Assembly (NCBI RefSeq): GCF_040869045.1
Contig: NC_090322.1
Coordinates: 174,234,672-174,298,671, forward strand
Length of the DNA stretch: 64,000 nt
Reading direction: 5' to 3'
From: Eurosta solidaginis
Lineage: Eukaryota > Arthropoda > Insecta > Diptera > Tephritidae
Position 1 is the stretch's first letter, and every line of letters starts with the position of its first letter. A model generated the notes under the pieces. It searched no databases and was not told the origin of the DNA. It saw only the letters and a program-made list of their open reading frames with translations. Of the stretch, positions 43,601 through 55,600 are shown one piece after another. The position numbers and the translations under genes were made by a program.

Positions 43601-46600
43601 TGAATCCTGCTACCGTTGGCGTCATAATTTCCTGTGGGAGAAATTTCCCTGGTGCCCAAATTGAGGCTTTCCCTGCTGAATCTGAGAGCCAACCCTGCTC
43701 CTGGCGATTTTTGTATTGTTCAGAGAGTACCACTATGTCATATCCTCCTTCATAGACTGTTTGGGATAATAGCTCTTGGGCTGCCTCGCAATGGTTTAAA
43801 TTGAGCTGCAATACCCTCATGAGACAGTCATTTTGCTGCCCTCTCGTTGTGGGCATTTAAAACTGCCTGCTGAATGTTGTCCCCCACATAGCGCGCATTT
43901 CGGTGCATTTTCGCAACTTGCAGCCTTATGACCTTCCTGGCCGCATTTCCTGCATAGGCTAGACCTATCTACAGTCTCATTACATTTCTGAGCTATATGC
44001 CCGTAGCCCCAGCACCTATAACAGCGTTTTTCTTGCTTGAGCTCTCTAATTCGGCAGGAAACCCATCCTACCCGGATTCTTTGCGTATTAAGAACCGCCT
44101 TGGCATCATCCGCTGTAAGGCTTATAAGTGCCGACTTCGTGCCACTGTACCCTGTGCGTATGCTTTTTATGGCAGCCACATCTGGAAGTTTGATGTTGCA
44201 TTGCTGGTGGAGGGCGTTGCAAATCTCCTCGGGCGTAGTAATCTCATCGAGATATCTGCACTGTAGCGTGACCATTTGGGACTTTGTTATAACTTTAGCT
44301 GAGTCCTTTAGTACCGCTTCAATTTCTGCTTGGTACGCGCTTGTTTTCCCATCTTGCGATTTTTTCAGCTCTAGTAACAGCTCTCCTTTCGCCGTTCTTC
44401 TAATCGTTTTGACGTCATCACCCAGGGATTTTAATTCGTCGCATCTTCTCACTTTACGCAATATGTCGGCGTACGTCGCATCCCCCGCCTTGGAAATGAT
44501 GATTGCATCCGGCCTAGCCTTAAGTGATTTTTTCTTGCTCTTCTTTTTGGCTAACTGCCACTCTCCCGTCTTTTGGGCTGCAGTTTCCTCTTTCCGCTCC
44601 GTCTTCTCTTGCGTTTCTTGCCGTCGTTTGTGTCCACCCACGTGCCCTGGTAAGACATCTTTTAGAGTAGTAGTGGGTTTTACCACGTTGTTCTCCTTGG
44701 TCGAGTACGAATTATTCCTCGGTCGCTTTCCTGGGGGTGATGGACTTCTATCCTTGGCGCATTCGCTTGCACGCAATTTATGTTCTAAATTCTTTACCTC
44801 TAGGGCCGACTCGATGTACAGCACTTTTATTACGGAGGCCAAGCGCTTGATTTCCGCGTGTATATTATTACGCCCTATGAAGAACTGCATCAAGTCCTCA
44901 ATCGCCTTGCCTAGCTTGGTCATATTTTTCTCTCCAGGGGGGTTTTGCTGATTTAACGCAGCTGACGCCTGCTTAATTAGCTCACTTAATAATGGTGTGC
45001 CCGTTTGAGCCTTGCTGTCGGAGTTCTTTTTGCAAAGCTTCGGTGTAGCACCCGGCGACAACGCTCCTTGCTTGCTTTCGGCCTCCGCTCCTTTGGGTTT
45101 CGTTACCACTTGCGACGAAATGTTAAGGCCCCCAGCCGATGGGCCACGCCCTTCTGGAGAGCGAGCTAGCTTCCTTCCTACAAATGGATTGAACGCCATT
45201 TCATTCTCCTGTGTTTGGTTTTTTATTTTAGTATTGTTGTTGCTCATCATTTATTTAATTGGGTCCCCACTTGAGGCCGCTATCTTGGTCCGAGTGTGCA
45301 GTTACCTATATAGATCCCGTGGTTGTCTATGCGAAGGCAGGGAGGCCACGTGAAGGTTGACGCAGTCCCTCATGAAGACTGCGTTCAGAGCCAGATCAGT
45401 ATTAATCGGGAGGATCTCAACCGAACCTGCACCACCAACTTAATGATGACGGACTTTGAACGTACCCCAAGGCCTGCCAAGGTTTTAACGGGACGGAGAC
45501 GAATGGGACATTAACCGGAAAGTCATTTCGACGGTGTGTCAAGCCGTGTACTGAGATTTCCGAATGCCACATTCGCCAGCCCTTAACAAACATATCCGAG
45601 TCGTTGATTCCAGTATACCTTAATTAAGACCTTACTGGGCTCAGTCTTAATGTGACAATCACCTTAAATTTACAAATAATTTACCTCTTTACCTTCCTGA
45701 GTGTGTATCCCACGTCGTATAGTTGCCTCCCTATCTTGGGTAGGTATTCCCTCGAAGCAACCCCGCACTAGGCTGTGGATGCTTAATTCAGGGCGGCATC
45801 TACTTGCCCTGTCACTGGAGGTTCTCAGGGTGCTTTAGGCCTTTTAAGCCAAACCCTTCTCACCAGCCGCTCTTGGTCGAGGGCTGCTTATTTGATATTC
45901 GCAGCTAACCTAATTAATAGGCCGTTCACTGTCCGCCAGCAGTGACCCCCTTGGGCTGAGCTCAGCCTATGGGAAACCAACCTTAGCACAACGTTGAAGG
46001 ACGGATGGGCACGGGTAGTTCCCCCAAGGCGCGTCCAGGACCAGTCCTGGGCTCCACTTGAGGGACATGCCAGGCCCAATACATATTAATACGGGTGGCA
46101 TTTGTCGCGGACAGTTCACCCAGGGTTGCCGAGGATCATCTCGCTCCCCTCTCCCTGGGTGAGGTGCCGAGCCATATGCAATGGTGGACCTTACTACACC
46201 CCTCACGGTCGCTAGGAATCTTGTCCGAGGCTCCCTGAGAGGAGTCTTGGGTCTACCCAGCAAAAAATATGGGTGGCGTTTGGCGCGGACAGTTCACCCA
46301 GGGTTGCCGAAGATCATCCCGCTCCCTAGGTGAGGTGCCGAGCCATATGCAACGGTGGACCTTACTACACCCCTCACGGTCGCTAGGACTCCTGTCCGAG
46401 GTTCCCTGAGAGGAGTACTGGGTCTACCCAGCAACAAATGGAGGATGGCATGAGGCGCGGACAGTCCACTCAGGGTGGCCGAGGAGCATTTCCCTCCCCC
46501 GCCTTCTGATTGGGGTGCCGAGCCGAATGCAACGGTGGACTCCACTACCCCGCTCATGGTCGCTAGGACTCTCGTCCGAGGCTCTCTGAGAGGGGTACTG

Positions 46601-49600
46601 AGTCTACCCAGCACCCATGTATACAAATACATCTAGACGTTGGGTAGTATTAATAGAAACTTTATATATACTTCACCTAGGTGAAACTGCGCCCTCCTTG
46701 CCCGCCGCTGTTAAGAATTAACCGTAGGAGCACCACCGTAATCCGCCTGAACCAATCCAAGGGAAACTGCGCCCTCCTTGCAATCATTAGCCGTAGAAGC
46801 ACCATCGTAATCCGCCTGAACCAATCCGAGTAAGCTTTCTCTGGGGGTAAGATACCATTTGAAGATTCTCACCACCGCGACCCGTACCGTCATTCTCGAG
46901 ACCCGCTTCCGTCGCTCCTACGCTATCTCTCTCTCTCTCTGAGATCAAAGGCTGCCGGTATCGAAAGGCAAAAGCCACATCGTGAGTGTGTGCGTGTTCG
47001 GAACAAAAACAACAACTACTTGTGTTATTAATTGGAAAAGGTTAGTGGGACCTTCGCCTGACCCTGGAGCGGCTGAGCTTACCTCAGCCTTCGACAAAAC
47101 CCACCTCACAAGTCTTTGCCAAACCACTGGAGGGTCGACCCCGATTAAAAAAACTTTTGGTGTGGTAGCCTAGTATGGCATCTCCACACCGCAGCTCCAA
47201 CGGAGAAAATATAATATTCAAGGGCGAAAGCACAGTAGCCTATCCTGTTAAGAACAACGGGTTGGACCGCTCTGATTACTAGTGTGTGTCTATGACTCTC
47301 AAGCTTATTGCCACCAGAGCTGCACCCAGTTAGTCCACGCTGTCGACCGATTACTGCAATGGCTCTGTATTCTTATTCGCGGAGAAAACTAGAGATTCGA
47401 CCATCGTATCATACAGTCAAAATACCCCCCTATAGAGCCGCCAGCGTTTACCAATTGCCCTTCGACAGCAGCACAAGGCAACCAAAGCATTTCAAGCCCT
47501 GACATCCACATTATTCTTTTATGACGGTATGATTCGAAAAATGTTCTCAATGTACTTAACGCTGTCAAATAGCAACAGCGGTACTCCACAATTTAAGGTG
47601 TTCTAAATTCAGGTATCTTGTACTTTGTCGTGAACGGAACCAGGTTTAATCATCATCATCATCGATTAAGCTATCACTGCTGCTAAACCACTCCCCGAAG
47701 GATAGGGGTGTATTGTGGATGTGGGTAGTCCTTTGCCGGATACGATTCCGATCCATACACCAGGATAGGTATAATGAGATTTTTGTTCGAAAAGCGCCTT
47801 TCTTAAAGCTATTGATTATCAGCTCACGTCAACTATTGTACGATCTTCTGTATTGGATTATTGAAATCGCACGAAAGGAAGTCGTCTTGTCTAAAACCTC
47901 GTTTTGTTTCGAATGGCTCGGAAATGTTCTTCCCAATAATTACGGAGCTGGTGGTATTGTTCAATATTATTTGGCAAAGCTCAACATCATTTGGCAAAAT
48001 CTTACAAGCGTTGCAGGAAATTTAGACTTAAATTAGTAATTCTGTTTTCGTGAGCCTTTTCCACAATATATTTATGTAAAAATAAAAATAAATGTAAGGC
48101 GCGATAACCTCCGAAGAGATCTAAAGCCGAGCTTCTCTTCCAATTTGTGTCGTGCTCCTCTTTTTTCCTACAAATTGGCGGGATGGGACCTACATGCTTT
48201 ATGCCGACTCCGAATGGCAGCTGCAAGGCAGATGAATTTTCACTGAGAAGCTTTTCTTTGCCGAAATACACTCAAAGTGTTTTCCAACCCACTGCCGCGG
48301 GGCGACCCCGCTTTAAATAAAGGTTAAATTAAAGGTAATATTTGCTTTGCTTCCATTTTTAAATAGAGTTACATACATAAAAACATACAAGATAAGGTAA
48401 TATAGGTGTGTTAAAAATTAACATGAAGAAGAATATTCACGATAGGGACAGAAGGCGCGGAAGGGGGATATGAGGAGCGGGGAGAATATTTTTTCTATAC
48501 TAGCAGACTCGGGACACGTTGCTCTGCCCCAACTTTGGGCTGTATGCATGAATTTTCAGAAAGTTGTATCTCTAGTACGCCTTTTCCTATTCCTTTAATT
48601 TGCGAAGGCGAACTCTCCCTTTTTTCCATTTTCCTATACCTTTTATTCGCTCTTCCTGTCTCCTTCTCCCTCTCCCTGCTGCATACGTACATAGGTAGGC
48701 ATGCTTTCGTTAGCTGGCGTTTTTACAATTTGATCTTATTTAGCATATGATGCAATGGAATGCTCTCGCTGTACGTATGTTCCAACGAACGGTTGACAGC
48801 TAACACACACACAAAATGCCTTTTTGGAGAAAAAAAACCTAATTTTGGTTATATTAAAAAAGTGTCAACTATTTTTCCAAAGTAGAACGACAGTAAGTAT
48901 TTTAAAGTTTAATTGCAAGTATGAATTCTGTTCAGAGTTCTGCACGAAATTTGAACATGGACCACCGCATCCCCTCTCTTTACTTATGTTCTACTCTATT
49001 TTCCATTTTTCTTAGTATTCTTGGCCATACCTTATTCCATTTGTCTCCCTCCCAATCTCAGTCCCATTACCACTCCGATTTTCACTGCCATTCCCACTCC
49101 AACTCCAACCCAACTCCTCCCCCATTCCCATTCCCTCTCCCACTCTCAATCCCACCTCAACTCCCATCCCTACTCCCACTAAACTTCCCATTCCCACTTC
49201 CAGTCCTAGTCCCGCTTTCACTACAGACCCCTCTCCTACTCCTTTTCAGTCCCCCACTTTCACTACATATCCCTCTTCTACTCCTATTCCCTCTCTAGCC
49301 TCAATTTTCTCCTATATGGAATCTCTTCATCAAAAATTGAATACCTGCTTCACCTCACCGACCGATGTAAATATCTCTATTTTTATAGACCACTATGAAT
49401 CTATATGAAATTAATGCAATTTTTAAAATCGCATTAATTTTTATATATATAGAGAATCGACCCGTTCTCCTACCCAATCTTATCCCTATCTCTCCTCCGT
49501 ATCTTTCCCCTTTCATATTCTTCATTTTTCTCTTCTCTACTGTCATTTTCTTTCCTCGCTCTCAAACTTCTTATATTTTTTTCTCCATCTCCTTCTGTCC

Positions 49601-52600
49601 ACTTGCTTCCTCTCCTTCCTATCTTCCCCTAACTCTTTCTTCATTTTTATCTCCATTTTCTACTGACAATTTTTCCTTCTCCCTCACCCTGCCTCCGTTT
49701 TCCACTACTCTCCAATACCCACTACTCTCTTATTTTTATACTCAGTTGAGCAGAGCTCACAGAGTATATTAACTTTGATTGGATAACGGTTGGTTGTACA
49801 GGTATATAGGAATCGAGATAGATATAGACTTCCATATATCAAAATCATCAGTATGGAAAAAAAATTTGATTGAGCCATTTCCGTCCGTCCGTCCGTTAAC
49901 ATGATAACTTGAGTAAATTTTGAGGTATCTTGATGAAATTTACTATGTAGGTTCCTGGGCACTCATCTCAGATCGCTAGTTAAAATGAACTATATCGGAA
50001 TATAATCACACCCACTTTTCGAAAATTTCGAAAAACCGAAAAAGTGCGATAATTCATTATCAAAGACTGATAAAGCGATGAAACGTGGTAGGTGGGTTGA
50101 CCTTATGACGCAGAATACAAAATTAGTAAAATTTTGGACAATGGGCGTGGCGCCGCCCGCTTTTAAAAGAAGATAATTTAAAAGTTTTGCAAGCTGTAAT
50201 TTGGCAGTCGTTGAGGATATCCTGATGAAATTCGGCAGGAACGTTACTCCTATTACTATATGTGTGCTAAATAAAAATTTGCAAAATCGGATGACAAACA
50301 CGCCCACATTTAAAAAAAAATTTTTTAAGTCAAATTTTAATAAAAAATTGAGTATCTTTACAGTATATAAGTAAATTATGTCAACATTCAACTCGAGTAA
50401 TGATATGGTGCAACAAAATACAAAAATAAAAGAAAATTACAAAATGGGCGTGGCTCCGCCTTTTTTAATTTAATTTGTCTAGAATACTTTTAATGCCATA
50501 AGTCGAACAAAAATTTCCTAATCCTTGTGAAATTTGGTAAGGACATAGCTTCTATGACAGTAACTGTTTTCTGTGAAAATGGGCGAAATCGGTTGAAGCG
50601 ACGCGCAGTTGTTATACACAGTCGACCGTCTTTAGCTTGAGCAAAAATCTATATATTTTTACTAAACTTAATTCACGTACTTATCTCAACTCAGTTTATC
50701 TTGGTAATAAAAATGGGCGAAATCCGACACGCCCACTTTTTCGATATCGAAAATTTCGAAAAATGAAAAAAATTCCATAATTCTATACCAAATACGAAAA
50801 AAGGGATGAAACATGGTGATTGGATTAGTTTTTTGACGCAAAATATAACTTAAGAAAAAACTTTGTAAAATGGGTGTGACACCTACCATATTTAGTAGAA
50901 GAAAGTGAAAAGGTTCTGCAGGGCGAAATCAAAAGCCCTTGGAATCATGACAGGAATATTGTTTGTGGTATTACATATATATATATAAATAAATTAGCGG
51001 CACCCAACAGATGATGTTCTGGGTCACCCTGGTCCACATTTTGGTCGATATCTCGGAAAAGCTTTCACATATACGATTAGGGGCCAATCCTTTTTAAAAC
51101 CCTCATTAATGCCTTCAATTTGATACCCATATCGTACAAACACATTCTAGAGTCACCCCTGGTCCACCTTTGTGGCGATATCTCGAAGAGGCGTCCACCT
51201 ATAGAAATACTCTTTAATACCTTCCATTCGATATCCATGTCATACAAACACATTCCAGGTTACCCTAGGTTCATTTTCCTACATGGTTATTTTCCCCTAT
51301 TTTGGCTCCAAAGCTCTCAGCTGAGTATGTAATGTTCGGTTACACCCGAATTTAGCCTTCCTTACTTGTTTTTCTTTTTCGAAGGCCTTGATAAACAATA
51401 CATGTCAAAGTTTTCCAAATCTGAAGCTTTACAGTTTATTATAATAGGTGGGATGCTGGTCCACGAAATACCGACCCAATTTTGAATCTAAAGTATCCTC
51501 AAATCCCCAATACACACACACACAAAATTTCGTCAAAATCGTTTAGGAGAAGTTCAGTCACAAACACACGTACTGAAGAGCTGAGTATAGCCTATATATA
51601 GATACTTAGGTGAGTACTTACAAATTTATCCGTATTGAAGTAGTTATTCACATAGAGTATATTCAACCACCATGATGCTTGACAGCGTTCCTGTTCACGT
51701 ACGATACGTTCCTGCCATAGTGGGCCACTGCCAATGCTCGGAAACCATGTCATGTAAAAACCAATTATCGCCATGTAGGCCGGTGTCAAACGTATATAAC
51801 GACCAACATATAGTACCAATGGATTTATACGACCGCCACGACGTTCGAGTTCGATCAATAGAATGCGACAAAATAAGAAACCGCTCAACAACAAAAACGT
51901 ATCCACAAATAACAAAGAATTGTAAAGGAATGCAAATGTTGGCGTTTTTGTTTGCTAAATTATGATTATAGTTAAAAATAGAAGAATAAAACAAAAGCAA
52001 TGCATTGTTCAAAATGCAGTAGGCAAAATTATTACAAATTGCAAAGTAGTATGTAATGGTAAACTAACGGATTCTTCAATGATAATACAAGCTGTTTTGT
52101 TTTACAAATAAGCTTTAAGCATTACCTCTGCTACGAACGCCTCATTATATGTCGGACTGCCATAGATGAAGGAGAGCGCATGCCCGGCAAGTATTAAAAG
52201 CATTGCTAAAGCTTTGATACCGTTAATTGAATTGAGACCCATTTGATCTTTGCTTGCCTGAAATAGTTTCTTCGTATTCTCTGCAATTATGAGATATGCA
52301 AAAAATATTTGTAAATAAGTAAAAAAAAATAAGTCTGTCTTAAACATAACATACCCAGTAGTGTGTTTTATTATCATTGAGTATATTTTACAAAAGTTTT
52401 AAGCCTTGTTTGTGAATTAGATGACAGATGAAGAAGAGATATGAAACATTCATTCTCTCTTAATTCGTTTCCAATAATGGCCTCGAACACACAACTGATT
52501 TTTATACCATTGTAAACAATGATTCATTGGTTTTCATGAAACGGCCCAGAGCTACATCTGTTGTTTACTGTTGGCACTGAGGCACATAGGTTAGGCTAAG

Positions 52601-55600
52601 TTGAACCGGCCGGTCCGTAAGGCCCTCACATAGACTGAATGAGTTCACAGTATAACCCGAAGTGTGCTCAATTACCAAACTGAAAAATCTTATCACAAAG
52701 CAGGACTCCGACCTCTTGGAAAATACGAGAGGCTTTCTAGGACCTATGCTACGTGCCTAATTTCAAGACATGTGACGCCAGAAGGCAGTTTCCAGTCTGA
52801 ATACCCGTCATGAGTCTACAGTCCTCTCCTTTTAATGATAGGAGTAAGTTTTGCACGGAAATTGTGGGCTATGCAGATGACATGTCGTAGTAGCAGTGGC
52901 TAAGAAACTTGATCTGTTCCAAGCATTATGTAATGGCGCTGTGGGAAGAATAAAGGAATGGCTGACGCACATGGGAGAAGGCTAGCAATAAGACAGAAAG
53001 GGGTTTTGGTGAGCTCAAAGCGGACTGTGGATGAGTTAGTCCTAACCATAGGAGATTTTCAATTAAATTCAAAGCCTATCTTGAAATATCTAGGAGGAAT
53101 CATTGACTCAAAACTAACTTTTAAGGAGCACTTCAGGGCGCTGGTGCAGAAATTTTCTAGAGTTAGTGGAGCCCTAACGCGAATAATGCTCGACATTGGC
53201 GGCCCATGCGAAGCTACCCGTCAGCTATTATCCAACCTAATCAGCTCGATAATATTATATGCAGCACCAGTATGGCACGGATCTAAAATAGTCCACCAAA
53301 AAGATATACTAGCAGCCTACCGTATTACTGCTATACAAATAGTATGTTCTTATCGGACAGTGTCCGACAACGCGATCCATGTTTTATCCAGGATAATCCC
53401 CGTAGATGTACTCTCAGGTAAAATGGCTGATCTGTATGGCATTGGAATCAGCCGACCATCTGAAGAGTCACGAACAATAATTAAGTGGCAACAACGGTGG
53501 GAAGAATCGAGAAAAGTGCGCTGAACCTTCATAGTTCGGAATATAGCGGAATGGTACGAGCGAAAACACGGCGAACTAAATTACCACCTCATACGGATAT
53601 TGAGCGGGTACGGCGGCTTCAAGGAATATATACTTAAGCGTGGGATAGAGGAGGATCCTTTCTGTCCACACTGTCCCTCCGAATTGGAAAGCGCAGAACA
53701 CGTAATGTTTCACTGCCCTCGTTTTCACGGCGAAAGGCACAGAGTTTTTGGAGAGGAGCCTACTATTAGGAATTTAGTTCTACGAATGTGCAGACAAATA
53801 GATTGCTGGACTGACGTGAGCAAGAGGGTTATGACGCAATTGATGCACGCTGGAAGGGAGCGCAGAGAAATGCGCATGCGAAGTAGTGGCGACTAAATCT
53901 TATTGAAGTGCGGTTTGGTGTGATGGTAATGTGATTCACATAACACAACGAAATCCTTGGTTTAAGTCCCCGGCAAACCAATATCGAAAATTTAGAAAAG
54001 TTTTTCTAAACGAGATCCCACCTCGGCAATGGTTTTGCAAACACTTCTAGTGTATTTCTGCCATAAAAAGATTCTCAGTGAAATTTCATCTGCCACCCCT
54101 TTGGAGTGGACATAAAACATGCAATTAAAGGGAGCACTACACAAATTGGAAGAGAAGCTAATTCTTAATCTTCGCGGAAGTAAATCGAAGCGATTTACTT
54201 ATTTTTTAATTGCAGCTCACTAAGCCTGATATCCTTAGACTTCAGACTTTAACATTTTTTATTTGATAAACTTTTCGGCCTAATGCTTTCCACCAGATCT
54301 ATATAACAGTTATAGCGAACATACATTTATGCCACCTATGACATGCCACTGCATTGGGATGAGGGAAGGAAGCTGAAGGAGCTTTTGTTTCACAATATAG
54401 CACAGTTTAAATTCACAAGTACAATTTCATATTCATCAAAAGTGATTAGTATCGTCAGCATACGCAGATGCTCGAAACTATAAAAGCAAATTTTTTACAT
54501 CAGAACCGTTTGAGCAACACTTAAGTTGTTGATGTTAGGCATTTTAACACACTACCCATTATTTTATAACCCATTATCGACCTTTTACCGCTTTCTCAAT
54601 TTTAATAAGTATTTAATTAATCACATTAGAATCGTTTTATCTACACTTAAACAGTAAATGTGTAGCCTTTTAACTTATTAACGTTCCTATATTAACACCT
54701 TTTTAACCTTTTTCCGCTTTTTCATTATACAATTAAACAATTTACATCGAATAGATTGATCTACACATGTCGACCTATCCTAATAGAAAGGTCGTAGCTT
54801 AATGCCAATTTCACATAGGGGCTTAATGAAATAATTAGTCAAGTTTTCTACATTAAAGTCCTAATCGAACTCAATCTTCCATACAAAATACAAATTCTTA
54901 ATTGTCTCATTATTGCTTATTGAATGCCCAATCGAGTGAAAAATCCAGTCGGTTTTGCTCATGATACAAAAAAGATGGTAGTTCCACTCAAATTATTTTG
55001 ACGTATTTGGGGATTTTTGAAGTTTCATAATGTTTGTTGTTTTGCTAGAAGCGTTGCCACACCGTTACTGTTTAAGGCGAATTTGTGGTTTTTCGAGATG
55101 GAAATTTCCTTCAGAATGAAAACGCAATGTTCATCTTAGACAATAATAATATGCTTTAGCACGATTTATGTGCATTAGGGCGGGTCAAATTGTATGGGAA
55201 AAATGGGGGGAAAAAACTTCAGGTGCACATTCAGTTTCTGAATCTCTGGGTCATACTGAGTAATATTGTCCATGGGACCATAGATCTGAAATGAATTTCG
55301 AGCCTCCCTAATTTTGTTAGAAAATTTTATATCCCATTCCGAATCCGAATTTGACATTTATTTTCATGTATTTTATTTGTGAGAGCCACTATTCGGATTG
55401 GGATATACAATTTTCTAACAGAATTAGGGAGGCTCAAAATTCATTTAAGACCTATGGTCCCATGGACAATATTACTCAGTATGACCCATAGATTCAGAAA
55501 CTGGATGTGCCTTTTCAACAATAAATTTGTCCCACCCTAGTGTGCATATACATATGTATATCGATTGAGAATACAGTAAAACATGCAATTTTATTGAAAA

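Larger units (their letters stand above)
40598..45966 (-). mobile_element. R1-clade LINE, nearly full length
   Basis: In its own orientation: 5' untranslated part (about 45966-45251), ORF1, ORF2, 3' untranslated part and a poly(A) tail (T run 40598-40636). It lies between LTR 3 halves, which dates it after the Gypsy element. ORF1 with three zinc knuckles and the APE-type endonuclease plus RT without RNase H fit the R1 clade. No clear target duplication is seen at the poly-C site. Confidence 0.85.

Noticed and set aside
44037..44951. Plus-strand open frame of 304 codons
   Set aside because: It is the exact antisense of the LINE ORF1, which has zinc knuckles and a coherent protein. The plus frame has no motif and a composition typical of antisense reading.
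48921..49298. Pro/Ser-rich open frame
   Set aside because: Simple-sequence filler in a Helitron-like element; codons follow the CCCATTCCCACT repeat.
52958..53524. Functional gene of 188 codons
   Set aside because: It is a piece of a LINE ORF2 with stops and no start of its own.
53917..53985. True tRNA gene
   Set aside because: Only box-like sequences are present; no cloverleaf or anticodon arm can be drawn with confidence, and the head is fused to a SINE body found elsewhere.
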